A stretch of DNA of 64,000 bases from Pseudomonadales bacterium (GCA_024234735.1 JACKNV010000001.1:1-64000), one strand, 5' to 3'; shown: positions 16,839-26,451, counted from the first letter of the stretch. Notes: generated by a model from the letters alone, not told the origin. Translations and numbers: made by a program.

Positions 16839-18320
16839 ATGGGCATAGAAATCGACAGGACGGAATTCTCTCCCGGCGATTACCGGCGGTTCAGCCGCCG
16901 CCTCGACGAGAATCTCGAGGCGCTCAGCGTGCTGCTGGCGGACCCCGGGTTCGGTCGCGGCCCGGCCTCCCTGGGGGCCGAGCTGGAAATGTATCTCGTC
17001 GACGCCGCCGGCCGGCCGCTGTTCGCCAACCAGGAAATCCTCGCGGACGCGGCCGACCCGCATCTCACCCTGGAACTGAACCGCTACAACCTGGAGTACA
17101 ACCTGTCGCCCTTCCGGTTGGACCAGTCGGCATTCCTGTCCACGGAGCGCGAGATCCTGGCCAGGCTGGAGCGGCTCAGGGCGGTGGCAGCCAGCCATGG
17201 CGGGCGCATCGTGCCCATCGGCATTCTGCCCACCCTGCGGCAGACGGATTTCGGGGCCCATTGCATCACCGATCGCCGCCGCTACCACGCGCTGGTGCTG
17301 CAGCTGATCAAACGGCGCGGCGATCAATTCAAGATCAACATCAACGGCGAGGACCCGCTCAAGCTCGATATGGCGGATATCACCCTGGAGGGCGCCAATA
17401 CCTCTTTCCAGGTGCATTACCGGGTCGACCCGGCGGAATACGCCGACACTTTCAATGCCTTCCAGCTGGTGACGCCGCTGGCGCTGGCCATCGGCGCCAA
17501 TTCGCCCACCCTGTTCGGGCACCGGCTGTGGCACGAGACCCGCATCCCGCTGTTCAAGCAGTCCATCGACACCCGCCACGTGGACCGCTATGGCTGGAAC
17601 GAACCGGCGCGGGTGAACTTCGGCCAGGGGTGGGCGCGCCGAGGGGCGCTGGAATTGTTCCGCGAGGTGGCGCGCATCTACCCGCCACTGTTGCCGATCT
17701 GTGCGTCCCGGTCAGCGGCCGAGGAACTGGCCGCCGGCCTCACCCCGGCGCTGGCGGAGCTGCGCCTGCACCAGAGCACGGTGTGGCTGTGGAACCGCCC
17801 CATCTACGACGATGCCGATGGCGGGCACCTGCGTATCGAGATGCGGGCCCTGCCCGCGGGGCCGACCGCAGTGGACATGGTGGCCAATGCCGCCTTCCTG
17901 ATCGGCCTGGCTGAGGGAATTCGCCCGCAGCTCGAGGCGCTGCTGCCCGGCTTGCCATTTTCCAAGGCCGAATACAACTTCTACCGGGCGGCGCAGCACG
18001 GCCTGGATGCCCACCTGCTGTGGCCGGCGCCGGACCAGTCCGGTTACCGGGAGCAGGGCGTGAAGGCTATAATCGCCGCCAACCTGCCGCTGGCGCGCGT
18101 TGGGCTGGAGTCCATCGGCGTGGCCGCCGCCGAGGCCGAGCGCTATCTCAGGGTGATTGAACAGCGCCTGGAGCGGGGCCGCACCGGGGCCACCTGGCAG
18201 CGCGATATGCTGGCGAAGCTTGGCAGGACACTGCCGCCGGAGGCGGCTCTACATCAATTACTGGAGATATTCATCGGTCACAGCGAGGCCAACCTCCCCG
18301 TGTCCGAGTGGCCCCTATGA
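16839..18320 (+). CDS. glutamate-cysteine ligase-like (GCS2 family) carboxylate-amine ligase
   Basis: A 493-residue member of the GCS2 / YbdK-type carboxylate-amine ligase family within the glutamine-synthetase-like fold. Metal and nucleotide-binding stretches are visible as LGAELEMYLVD near residue 50, then LELNRYNLEYNLSP, and FKININGEDPL. The family activates a carboxylate with ATP and joins it to an amine. It is longer than E. coli YbdK (372) by a C-terminal extension. The next gene, an M14 deacylase-like protein, begins inside its stop codon (ATGA), implying that the two products act together. It is not in the neighbourhood of gshB, and the substrate is unknown. Confidence 0.82.
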   Translation: MGIEIDRTEFSPGDYRRFSRRLDENLEALSVLLADPGFGRGPASLGAELEMYLVDAAGRPLFANQEILADAADPHLTLELNRYNLEYNLSPFRLDQSAFLSTEREILARLERLRAVAASHGGRIVPIGILPTLRQTDFGAHCITDRRRYHALVLQLIKRRGDQFKININGEDPLKLDMADITLEGANTSFQVHYRVDPAEYADTFNAFQLVTPLALAIGANSPTLFGHRLWHETRIPLFKQSIDTRHVDRYGWNEPARVNFGQGWARRGALELFREVARIYPPLLPICASRSAAEELAAGLTPALAELRLHQSTVWLWNRPIYDDADGGHLRIEMRALPAGPTAVDMVANAAFLIGLAEGIRPQLEALLPGLPFSKAEYNFYRAAQHGLDAHLLWPAPDQSGYREQGVKAIIAANLPLARVGLESIGVAAAEAERYLRVIEQRLERGRTGATWQRDMLAKLGRTLPPEAALHQLLEIFIGHSEANLPVSEWPL

Positions 18321-19351
18321 GACGATTCAAGTTTATTCGCGACCCCGACCCCGCTACGGTCGGCAACAATGTCGAGGCCTTCCTGCGTCTGCTGGACGGC
18401 CCCGCCTGTTTCTTCCTCAGTGGCGAGGATGGCAGCCGCACCCGCGCCCTGGTCACGCTGCTGCACGGCAACGAACCCTCGGGGGTGATGGCCCTGCATC
18501 GCTGGCTGCGCTCGGGCCAGCGCCCGGCGGTCAACGTGGTGTGCGTGGTGGCCTCGGTGATGTCGGCGCTGGAGCCGCCCCTGTTCAGCCATCGCATGCT
18601 GCCGCGCGCACGCGACCTCAACCGCTGCTTCAGGCCGCCCTTCGAGGACGCCCAGGGCGTCCTGGCGGAGGAGATTCTGGAGATCCTGCGCATGCACCAC
18701 CCGGAGGCGGTGGTGGACATACACAATACCTCCGGCTCCGGGCCCTCCTTCGGGGTGTGCACCCATATGGACCGCCAGCACGACGCCCTGGTTTCGCTGT
18801 TTACCCAGCGCCTGATCATCTCCAACCTCGACCTCGGCGCCTTGATGGAAACCAGCGACGACCGCGTCCCCACGGTGACTGTGGAGGTGGGAGGGCGCCT
18901 GGACGAACAGGCCCACGAGCTGGCCTACGAGGGCCTGTGCCGCTATTTCCTGGCGCACACCGTGCTGGACCAGGGCGAGACCGACTGGGGCCTGGAATTG
19001 CTGCGCGACCCCATCCGCCTGGAGCTGAACGACAACGTCACGCTCACCTATGCCGACCAGCCCAACCCCAGTTACGACATCACCCTGAAGACCGATATCG
19101 AGCACCACAATTTCGGCATCGTGCAGGCGGATACCCTGCTGGGCTGGGCGGCGGGGGGCGAGCGCAGCCTGTTCACCGCCCTGGATGTTGGGGGGCGCTG
19201 CGCGGTCACGCGCCTGGTGCGTATCGTCGATGGCGAGCTGTATCCCGCCAGCCCCCTGAAACTGTTCATGATCACCAACAATGCGGCCATCGCCTACTCC
19301 GACTGCCTGTTCTACGCGGTGGCGGACGACGGCAGCACCATCTGCAGCTGA
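18317..19351 (+). CDS. succinylglutamate desuccinylase / aspartoacylase-like M14 deacylase
   Basis: A 344-residue zinc hydrolase of the AstE/AspA branch of the M14 carboxypeptidase fold. The zinc ligands are visible in LLHGNEPSG (His and Glu) and in VVDIHNTSG (His); PTVTVEVGGRLDEQAHEL probably supplies the catalytic Glu. Such enzymes cut N-acyl amino acids. The arginine-succinyltransferase genes that accompany true astE are absent. The ATG at 18317 overlaps the ligase stop. A ligase and an amide hydrolase in one translational unit suggests a make-and-break or processing pair. Confidence 0.82.
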   Translation: MRRFKFIRDPDPATVGNNVEAFLRLLDGPACFFLSGEDGSRTRALVTLLHGNEPSGVMALHRWLRSGQRPAVNVVCVVASVMSALEPPLFSHRMLPRARDLNRCFRPPFEDAQGVLAEEILEILRMHHPEAVVDIHNTSGSGPSFGVCTHMDRQHDALVSLFTQRLIISNLDLGALMETSDDRVPTVTVEVGGRLDEQAHELAYEGLCRYFLAHTVLDQGETDWGLELLRDPIRLELNDNVTLTYADQPNPSYDITLKTDIEHHNFGIVQADTLLGWAAGGERSLFTALDVGGRCAVTRLVRIVDGELYPASPLKLFMITNNAAIAYSDCLFYAVADDGSTICS

Positions 19352-19355
19352 CGGA

Positions 19356-19390
19356 GGCCGGCCCCGGGTCTCAATCCGCCGGGGCTGGCC
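19356..19390. terminator. hairpin between convergent genes
   Basis: A 12-pair stem (GGCCGGCCCCGG with CCGGGGCTGGCC, one G-T wobble) around an 11-base loop lies just after the M14 stop and covers the last codons of the convergent kinase gene. There is no T-tract, so it may be a bidirectional transcription barrier rather than a classical intrinsic terminator. Confidence 0.5.
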
Positions 19391-20954
19391 TGCGCAGACC
19401 CTGTGCCAGCCGGGCCCACAGCTCATCGGCGCCCTCGGTCGAATTCGCCTCGACCCGGCAGGCCTGTTCCCGGGCCGTCAGCGGCTCGGCTCGGGCCAGT
19501 TGGCCGAGCATCACCGCGACCCCGGCCTCCGAGGCGTCGTTGCCCTGTCGGTCCCGCTGTTGCAGGCGTCGCTGCACCTCGTCCTGGGGCGCCACGCAAT
19601 CGATGATGACATAGGGCACCCGCAGGCGTTGCGCCAGGCGGCTAAAACGGCTGCGGCCGGCGCGCTGCAGGAAGGTGGCGTCCACGATCACCGCAAAACC
19701 GGCGGCCACGATCTGCTCCGTCAAGGCGGCCAGCCGGTCGAAGGTGCGCCGGCTCATGGCGCTGCCGTAGAGGCGGGCCTCGTCGCCGGGCGCGCTGCGC
19801 TGCTCCGGCGCCAGGCCGAACAGGCGCTTGCGCTCCACGTCGGAGCGGATGCGCAGTGCGCCGGCGGCGCCCGCCAGGCGGTCGGCAACGGTCGACTTGC
19901 CGCTGCCGGAGACGCCGTGGGTGATGGCGAGAAATGCTGGCGGGTGCCCGGCGTAACGCCTGGCCAGTTGCAGGTAGCGGCTAAACTCCCGATAGGCGTC
20001 GCCGGCGGCGAGGTCCGGGTTACCCGCCGGCTCGCGCAGCAGGGCGACCTTGGCGCGCACCATGGCGTAGTAGCTGCGGTACAGGTCGAGCAGGGCCAGG
20101 CCGGCGTAGTCGCCGCGGTATTCCAGGTAGTCGCCCAGCAGCCAGTGGCACTCGCGCCGGTGGCCCCGGGCCTGCAAATCCATGCACAGGAAGGCAATCT
20201 CCGCGATGCCGTCCATGATGCGCATCCCGGGATTGAACTCGACACAGTCGAACAGCCGCACCCGGCCGTCCACCAGGGCGATATTCCCCAGGTGAGCATC
20301 CCCGTGGCCATCCAGCACGTGGCCGCTGGCGGCCCGTTGCACCAGCAGTGGCGTCAGCTGCCGCAGACGGGCCAGGGTCCAGTCCTCCACCTCCGCCAGC
20401 AGTTGCTGCTCCGCCGGTTGCAGGGCATAGCCCCGCGCCTGGGCGAAGTTCTGCACTATCGCGGCGCGCAGGCTGGCCGGGGAGCCCGCCTGGGCCGCCT
20501 CCGCATCCGGATAGCAGGCGCTCGCCGCGGCCTGCTGGCGGGCCAGCTCCTGCCCCAGGGCGCGTACCAGGGCGCGATCCAGTTGCCCGCGGGCGGCGAT
20601 ATTGCTGAGCAACTGGCGCTCGTCGAAGCGCCGCATCCGCACCGCGTAATCGATGACGGTGCCGCGACCGTCCAGCGATGGCCCGTGGGCTTCGCGGGTG
20701 ATCGGCACCACCGCCTGGTACAGTTCGGGGGCGAAGCGCCGATTGAGGGCCAGCTCCTGCTCGCAGAAGAAGCGGCGTCGTTCCAGGGTGGAAAAATCCA
20801 GGAAGCCGAAATCCAGGGGTTTCTTGATCTTGTAGGCAAGCTCCCCGGCGAGGATGACCCAGGAAATGTGGGTTTCCCGCAACACCGGAGCCTGTTCGCC
20901 GGCGGCGGCGAGGGCCGGACAGTGCATCAGTCGCAGGATGCTGGCGTGATCCAA
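19371..20954 (-). CDS. aminoglycoside phosphotransferase-like / P-loop kinase fusion
   Basis: A protein of about 527 residues fusing an APH-fold kinase to a P-loop domain. The N-terminal half has AYKIKKPLDFGFLDFST and the catalytic loop HGDAHLGN followed by FDCVEFNP; the C-terminal half starts with Walker A in HGVSGSGKSTVADRL and resembles shikimate/gluconate-type kinases. This domain pair is common in proteobacteria as an uncharacterised bifunctional protein and is not evidence of drug resistance. The start is probably the TTG at 20954, preceded by AAAGAGG; the ATG at 20927 is an alternative. It is divergent from recA. Confidence 0.8.
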   Translation of the reverse strand: MDHASILRLMHCPALAAAGEQAPVLRETHISWVILAGELAYKIKKPLDFGFLDFSTLERRRFFCEQELALNRRFAPELYQAVVPITREAHGPSLDGRGTVIDYAVRMRRFDERQLLSNIAARGQLDRALVRALGQELARQQAAASACYPDAEAAQAGSPASLRAAIVQNFAQARGYALQPAEQQLLAEVEDWTLARLRQLTPLLVQRAASGHVLDGHGDAHLGNIALVDGRVRLFDCVEFNPGMRIMDGIAEIAFLCMDLQARGHRRECHWLLGDYLEYRGDYAGLALLDLYRSYYAMVRAKVALLREPAGNPDLAAGDAYREFSRYLQLARRYAGHPPAFLAITHGVSGSGKSTVADRLAGAAGALRIRSDVERKRLFGLAPEQRSAPGDEARLYGSAMSRRTFDRLAALTEQIVAAGFAVIVDATFLQRAGRSRFSRLAQRLRVPYVIIDCVAPQDEVQRRLQQRDRQGNDASEAGVAVMLGQLARAEPLTAREQACRVEANSTEGADELWARLAQGLRRPAPAD

Positions 20955-21119
20955 GGTAGGCCTCTTTCTCTGAGCGGAATCGCCGCGCTGGCGCAGGGGC
21001 GTTAGGGAAACGGTACCATTGCCGGCAGCAACCTGTCGCCCTTTCAGGCAGGTTTTCGGCGGCCGCTGCCAGCGGCCGAATTTAATTGGTTTTGGGGCTT
21101 GCAATCAGATTTCAAACCA

Positions 21120-21135
21120 CTGACTATATATACAG
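21120..21135 (+). promoter_or_regulatory. LexA (SOS) box upstream of recA
   Basis: The sequence CTGA-N8-ACAG with an alternating AT core (CTATATAT) matches the gammaproteobacterial SOS box CTGT-N8-ACAG except for one base in the left half-site. It ends 34 bases upstream of the recA ATG, where LexA sites normally lie. It overlaps a TATATA stretch that could serve as the -10 element. Confidence 0.85.
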
Positions 21136-21169
21136 TAGTATTACTGGACGGCAACGGGAGAACAACATC

Positions 21170-22213
<1,044 letters not shown>

Positions 22214-22338
22214 ACCCTGGCGGTTACGCCCAGTTGCCTTGCCAGCGTGTATCTCAATCCCCTGTTCAGGTTCCCCTGCAGGCGCCGGGTCTCCACTTGC
22301 CCACACTCTCACTCCCGGCGCCTGCTTTTTAATTTCCC

Positions 22339-22806
22339 ATGAGTGACCCTGCGGATAGCGCATCCCCCGATCCCGCGGAAATCCGCCTGGCGGCGATGGA
22401 CCTGCTGGCGCGGCGCGAACATTCGTTGGGGGAATTGCGTCACAAGCTGCGGCGCCGCTTTGCTGACGAACAGGCCCTCGAGACCCAGCTACAGCGGCTG
22501 GCGGCGGAGAACCTGCAGAGCGATGAGCGTTTTGCCCAGGGTTTCGCCCGCATGCGGGCACTGCGTGGCTACGGGCCAGCCCGGGTGCGCCAGGAGATGC
22601 GGGAGAAAGACCTGTCCGACACCGACATCGCCCGGGCTTTCGAAGCGGCCGAGCTCGACTGGTATACTCTGGCGGAACAGGTGTACAACAAGAAATATGG
22701 CAACCCCGCGGCGGTGGACCGCAAGGAGCAGGCGCGCCGCATGCGCTTCATGCACTACCGCGGCTTCGCCACCGACCACTACCGGCACCTGCTGGATAGC
22801 GACTAA
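22339..22806 (+). CDS. recX: regulatory protein RecX
   Basis: A 155-residue, highly charged helical protein with RecX repeats: LARREHSLGELRHKLRRRF near the N-terminus, then YGPARVRQEMREKDL and a C-terminal RRMRFMHYRGFATDHYRHLL. RecX binds RecA filaments and inhibits their extension. It is 125 bases downstream of recA on the same strand, the usual arrangement. Confidence 0.93.
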   Translation: MSDPADSASPDPAEIRLAAMDLLARREHSLGELRHKLRRRFADEQALETQLQRLAAENLQSDERFAQGFARMRALRGYGPARVRQEMREKDLSDTDIARAFEAAELDWYTLAEQVYNKKYGNPAAVDRKEQARRMRFMHYRGFATDHYRHLLDSD

Positions 22807-22816
22807 GGAAGCGAGC

Positions 22817-24217
22817 ATGGCAACCATTACCTTTTACGGCGCGGCCCAGGAGGTCACAGGCTCCTGCCATCTACTGGAGGCTCCGGGCCTGGGGCGCGTC
22901 CTGCTGGATTGCGGCATGCACCAGGGGGGCGATGCGGTGGAGCGCATCCAGGATGAGGAATTCGCCTTCGATCCCGCCGGTATCGACGCGGTGGTACTGT
23001 CCCATGCCCATCTCGACCATTCGGGCATGTTGCCCAGGCTCTGCCGTGAAGGTTTCGGCGGTCCCATTCTCTGTACCCGTGCCACGGCGGATTTGCTGGA
23101 GATCATGCTCAAGGATTCCGTGGGCCTGTACCTGCGGGACCTGGAGCGCACCAATTTGCGCAATGCCCGCCGCGGCAAGCCCGAACTGGAACCCATCTAT
23201 ACCCAGGACGACGTGGAGGCCGCACTCGGGCTCTGCCGGGGCCACCGCTATGGTGAGAGCGTGCCGCTGGGGGAGGGCAGCCTGTGCTTCCATGACGCCG
23301 GGCACATCCTCGGCTCGGCGGTCGTCGAGTTGCGCCTGCACGACAAGGGCGTGGAGAAAACCCTGGTGTTTTCCGGTGACCTGGGCAAGGCCGATTCGGT
23401 ACTGATGAAGGAGCCGGCCCGCCCCGGCAAGGCGGACGTGCTGCTGGTGGAGAGTACCTATGGCGACCGGACGCACCGGGGGGAGGAGGATACCGTGGCG
23501 CAGTTGCGCGATATCCTGCGGGAAACCTGGAGTGCCGGTGGCAGCGTCATGATCCCGGCCTTTGCGGTGGGGCGCACCCAGGATGTCCTGTTCCACCTGG
23601 GGTGCCTCTACCACGCGGGGGAACTGGACAACTGGCAGGTCTTTCTGGACAGCCCGATGGCGATCGCGGTCACCCGGGTGTACGACCGCTGGTTGAAGTT
23701 GCTGGACGGCGAGGACGTGCGCCAGCTCAGCCAGGAGCACAAGGACTCCCTGGAGGCCTTCCTGCCTACCCTGAACCTGGCTGCCGGCACCGAGGAATCC
23801 ATGGCCATCAACCGTATCAAGGGTGGCGCCATTATTATTGCCGGCAGCGGCATGTGCACCGGAGGGCGTATTCGCCATCACTTCAAGCAACGTATCTGGG
23901 ACGACCGCAATACCGTGCTATTTACCGGTTACCAGGCGCGCGGCACCCTGGGGCGTATCCTGGTGGACGGCGCCCGGCACATCAAACTGTTCGGGGAGGA
24001 GTATGTGGTCAAGGCCCGTATCGAGACACTGGGGGGGCTCTCGGCACACGCCGGCCAGCAGGAACTGCTGCAGTGGATAGCCAGCTTCCAGCCGCCGCCA
24101 CGCACCGTGCTGGTTCACGGTGAACCGCAGGCCCAGGACGTGCTGGCCGACAAACTGTGGCGCCAGCAGCAGCTAAAGGTGGAGATACCCGCCCGCGGTG
24201 ACAGTCTCCTGTTCTGA
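22817..24217 (+). CDS. MBL-fold beta-CASP RNA-processing exonuclease-like protein
   Basis: A 466-residue metallo-beta-lactamase fold hydrolase with a beta-CASP insertion and a C-terminal RNA-specificity (RMMBL) motif. Zinc ligands are in LDCGMHQGG and LSHAHLDHSGMLP, further along DAGHILGSAVVE and FSGDLG; LGGLSAHAGQQELLQW near the end is the RMMBL histidine motif. Relatives include bacterial and archaeal CPSF73-like nucleases. It begins 10 bases after recX and may share its transcript. An earlier in-frame start at 22343 lies inside recX and is not needed. Confidence 0.88.
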   Translation: MATITFYGAAQEVTGSCHLLEAPGLGRVLLDCGMHQGGDAVERIQDEEFAFDPAGIDAVVLSHAHLDHSGMLPRLCREGFGGPILCTRATADLLEIMLKDSVGLYLRDLERTNLRNARRGKPELEPIYTQDDVEAALGLCRGHRYGESVPLGEGSLCFHDAGHILGSAVVELRLHDKGVEKTLVFSGDLGKADSVLMKEPARPGKADVLLVESTYGDRTHRGEEDTVAQLRDILRETWSAGGSVMIPAFAVGRTQDVLFHLGCLYHAGELDNWQVFLDSPMAIAVTRVYDRWLKLLDGEDVRQLSQEHKDSLEAFLPTLNLAAGTEESMAINRIKGGAIIIAGSGMCTGGRIRHHFKQRIWDDRNTVLFTGYQARGTLGRILVDGARHIKLFGEEYVVKARIETLGGLSAHAGQQELLQWIASFQPPPRTVLVHGEPQAQDVLADKLWRQQQLKVEIPARGDSLLF

Positions 24218-24232
24218 GGGGGAGAGCGGTCG

Positions 24233-24568
24233 TTACCCGCCCCGGCGGCGTCGCCACAGTGCGCCGCCCCCCTGGAAGATCAGCACCGGGATAAAAAAGC
24301 ATAACAGGAACAGCGGCCCGTTGAAGCCCAGCGCGACATCGTAGCGCAACACGGCGTCGGCCTCTTCCGCGGCGGGGGCATCGGCGCCCGCTGGGGCCTG
24401 CTGCGACTCGACCGACACCGAAACCTGGCGCTCGATAAAGGGGCTGATGATTTCGTGCTCCAGCGGGTTGCGCTCCACGGCCCCCCATTCCAGCAGGGTC
24501 ATCAGAGCCAGGGTGACGCCCCATACGATACTCAGGTGGGTGGCGACGCTGAAGCCCGGTCTGCTCAT
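24233..24568 (-). CDS. small membrane protein of unknown function
   Basis: A 111-residue protein with two hydrophobic segments (about residues 10-27 and 80-100) separated by a soluble, acidic and alanine-rich loop rich in Glu and Gln, ending in a short arginine-rich tail. I recognise no family. It starts inside the stop region of the PilZ gene (overlap of four bases), so it is the last gene of the SDR operon and may be a membrane partner of the PilZ protein. Confidence 0.65.
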   Translation of the reverse strand: MSRPGFSVATHLSIVWGVTLALMTLLEWGAVERNPLEHEIISPFIERQVSVSVESQQAPAGADAPAAEEADAVLRYDVALGFNGPLFLLCFFIPVLIFQGGGALWRRRRGG

Positions 24569-24951
24569 GGTCCCGCCGTTGGCGCATGGAATTGCAGGTG
24601 TTGCACGGCTTCATACCACTTGCGCATGTCGTCGTGGCTGCTGTCTTCCAGTTCCAGTCCCAGCCAGAAGCCCTTGCCGTCGTCGGCCGCCCGGCTCCAC
24701 ATGACCCTACCGGCCAGTTCCAGGTTTTCTTTCCAGTCATCCATGGGGACGGCGATATTGAGTTGGCTGCCCTGGGGGATGGGCTCGGGCACCCAGATTT
24801 TAAGGCCGCCCACCGAGACATCGACGGTCTCACAGCGCACGATCACGTTGTCGGCCTCGGTGCGACTGCCCCGACCGACCACCTCGATATAGATCGCCCA
24901 GCTTACATCGATGCGCGGGTGCTTGCGGCGCTCCTGGAATTCGTCATTCAT
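24565..24951 (-). CDS. PilZ-domain c-di-GMP-binding protein
   Basis: A 128-residue single PilZ domain. The ligand motifs are both present: RRKHPR (the RxxxR arm, residues 9-13) and DVSVGG (the DxSxxG motif). Binding of cyclic di-GMP is therefore likely. It overlaps the upstream gene by eight bases and the downstream small membrane protein gene by four, so the three are translationally linked. The output (motility, surface or enzyme control) is not decidable from sequence. Confidence 0.87.
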   Translation of the reverse strand: MNDEFQERRKHPRIDVSWAIYIEVVGRGSRTEADNVIVRCETVDVSVGGLKIWVPEPIPQGSQLNIAVPMDDWKENLELAGRVMWSRAADDGKGFWLGLELEDSSHDDMRKWYEAVQHLQFHAPTAGP

Positions 24952-25537
24952 TGGCCAGCGCCTCCTCGATAAAATCGAGCCGGTCCTGGCCAAAATACAT
25001 CTGTCCATTCATGAACATCGTGGGTGCCCCAAACACGCCGCGCGCTACCGCCTCTTCGGTGTCGCTGACCAGCTGCGCCTTCACAGCCGGTTCCTGGGCA
25101 CGCTGCAGCAACGCCGCGGCGTCCAGGCCCGCCGCCGCCAGCACCGTCCCCACCACTTCCGGCTCACCCATATTTTCGCGTTGGACCCAGAACGCGGTAT
25201 ACACCGCATCGGCATACTGCTCGAAGCAGTCCAGCTGCTGGGCGGCGATGGCGCCGCGCATCAGATTGAGGGTATTGATGGGGAAGTGAGGGTTGAATTC
25301 CAGGGGCACGCCGTAGCGCCGCGCGAAGCGGGGCAGGTCCTGCTCCAGCATGTACTTGCCCTTGGCCGGTACCGCGACCGGCGAGTTGTTGCCGGTCGCC
25401 TTGAATACGCCGCCGAGCAGCATCGGGTGGTAGTTGACCTGCAGCGGGTACTGGCCGGCCAGTTGCCGCAGGCGCCGGTAGGCGAGGTAGGCGGTGGGGC
25501 TGCCGAAGTCGAAATAAAAGTCCAGTTGTGCGGGCAT
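24944..25537 (-). CDS. DsbA-family 2-hydroxychromene-2-carboxylate isomerase-like protein
   Basis: A 197-residue thioredoxin-fold protein of the HCCA-isomerase / GST-kappa type. The catalytic position in YFDFGSPTAYLA is Ser, as in this subfamily (DsbA itself has CxxC), and VFGAPTMFMNGQMYFGQDRL is the conserved cis-Pro and C-terminal region. Glutathione-dependent isomerisation of aromatic degradation intermediates is the known activity; here the neighbours (SDR and aldehyde dehydrogenase) suggest a detoxification or aromatic side reaction. The ATG at 25537 is chosen; the frame stays open upstream into the SDR gene. Confidence 0.85.
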   Translation of the reverse strand: MPAQLDFYFDFGSPTAYLAYRRLRQLAGQYPLQVNYHPMLLGGVFKATGNNSPVAVPAKGKYMLEQDLPRFARRYGVPLEFNPHFPINTLNLMRGAIAAQQLDCFEQYADAVYTAFWVQRENMGEPEVVGTVLAAAGLDAAALLQRAQEPAVKAQLVSDTEEAVARGVFGAPTMFMNGQMYFGQDRLDFIEEALANE

Positions 25538-25553
25538 GGCGTTGATCCTCTGT

Positions 25554-26276
25554 TCACCAGCGTTCGATCCAGGGGCGCACATCCATTTCGAACGTCCAGG
25601 CATTGCGTGGCTGACGGTAGAGCATAGTGTAGTTGGCGGCAAGGTCATCGGGTGCCACGATGCCGTCCTTGAGCTTGAGGGCGGCGGATTCCGGCACGTT
25701 CTCGGCTATCCACTGGGTATCGACCGCGGCATCCACGATAACATGGGCGACATGGATGTTCTGTGGCCCCAGTTCTCGCGCCATGCTCTGGGCCAGTGCG
25801 CGCAGCCCGTGTTTGGCGCTGGCGAACGCGGCAAAGCCGGCGGCCCCGCGCACGCTGGCGGTGGCGCCGGTGAAAATGATCGTGCCGCGCTGGCGCGTGC
25901 TCATGTAGCGGGCGGCCTCGCGGCCGCAGAGGAAACCGGCGAAGCAGGCCATTTCCCAGATCTTGAAGAATTTGCGGCTGTCGGTTTCCAGGATACCCAG
26001 GGGGACATTGGCGCCGATATTGAACACCACCACCTCGATCTCGCCGATAGTGGCTTCGATATTGGCAAACAGGCTGGTGACAGCCTCCTCCTTGCGGGCA
26101 TCGCAGCTAAAGGCGTGGGCCCGCAGGCCGGCGGCACCCAATCCGTCGACCAGGGGCGCCAGGCGCTCACCGTTGCGTCGCGCGGCACACACGATCAGCC
26201 CCTCCCCGGCGAACCGGCGCGCTATGGCGCTGCCGATGGCATCCCCGGCCCCGATCACGAGGGCAACTTTATCCAT
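25554..26276 (-). CDS. SDR-family protein with Phe in place of the catalytic Tyr
   Basis: A 240-residue Rossmann protein. The N-terminal nucleotide motif is VIGAGDAIGSAIA, in a slightly divergent form of TGxxxGIG. The active-site segment reads FASAKHGLRALAQS where classical SDRs have YxxxK, so the catalytic Tyr position is Phe while Lys is kept; the preceding FTGATAS keeps a Ser. Such Tyr-less SDRs form a recognisable subgroup in proteobacteria. It may bind NAD(P) without classical oxidoreduction, or use another residue. It is first in an operon with the DsbA-like, PilZ and membrane genes and has a strong promoter at 26309-26337. Confidence 0.82.
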   Translation of the reverse strand: MDKVALVIGAGDAIGSAIARRFAGEGLIVCAARRNGERLAPLVDGLGAAGLRAHAFSCDARKEEAVTSLFANIEATIGEIEVVVFNIGANVPLGILETDSRKFFKIWEMACFAGFLCGREAARYMSTRQRGTIIFTGATASVRGAAGFAAFASAKHGLRALAQSMARELGPQNIHVAHVIVDAAVDTQWIAENVPESAALKLKDGIVAPDDLAANYTMLYRQPRNAWTFEMDVRPWIERW

Positions 26277-26308
26277 CCTCCGGTTCCTCTTTGCGGGTGT
26301 GGATACTT

Positions 26309-26337
26309 TTTATAGTTCCATAATAGAACCAGGTCAA
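26309..26337 (-). promoter_or_regulatory. sigma-70-type promoter with operator-like dyad in the spacer
   Basis: On the minus strand TTGACC (26332-26337) is separated by 17 bases from TATAAA (26309-26314), each matching five of six consensus bases. The spacer holds the dyad GTTC-N7-GAAC. The predicted transcript starts near 26302 and serves the SDR operon. It is the most AT-rich patch of the divergent region shared with the aldehyde dehydrogenase. Confidence 0.72.
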
Positions 26338-26451
26338 GTGCCACGGTGCGTCACGTCTGCGGTCGCCGCGCCGAATACCTCGGGGCGGGCGGCACCCCGG
26401 CGGATAGTGGGCTATATTCAGGTGCAACCCAATCGCTTGGAGAGCCATAAC

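Noticed and set aside
19371..20954. Aminoglycoside resistance gene
   Set aside because: The APH-like domain is part of a widespread housekeeping-type fusion with a P-loop kinase and lacks features of true resistance enzymes.
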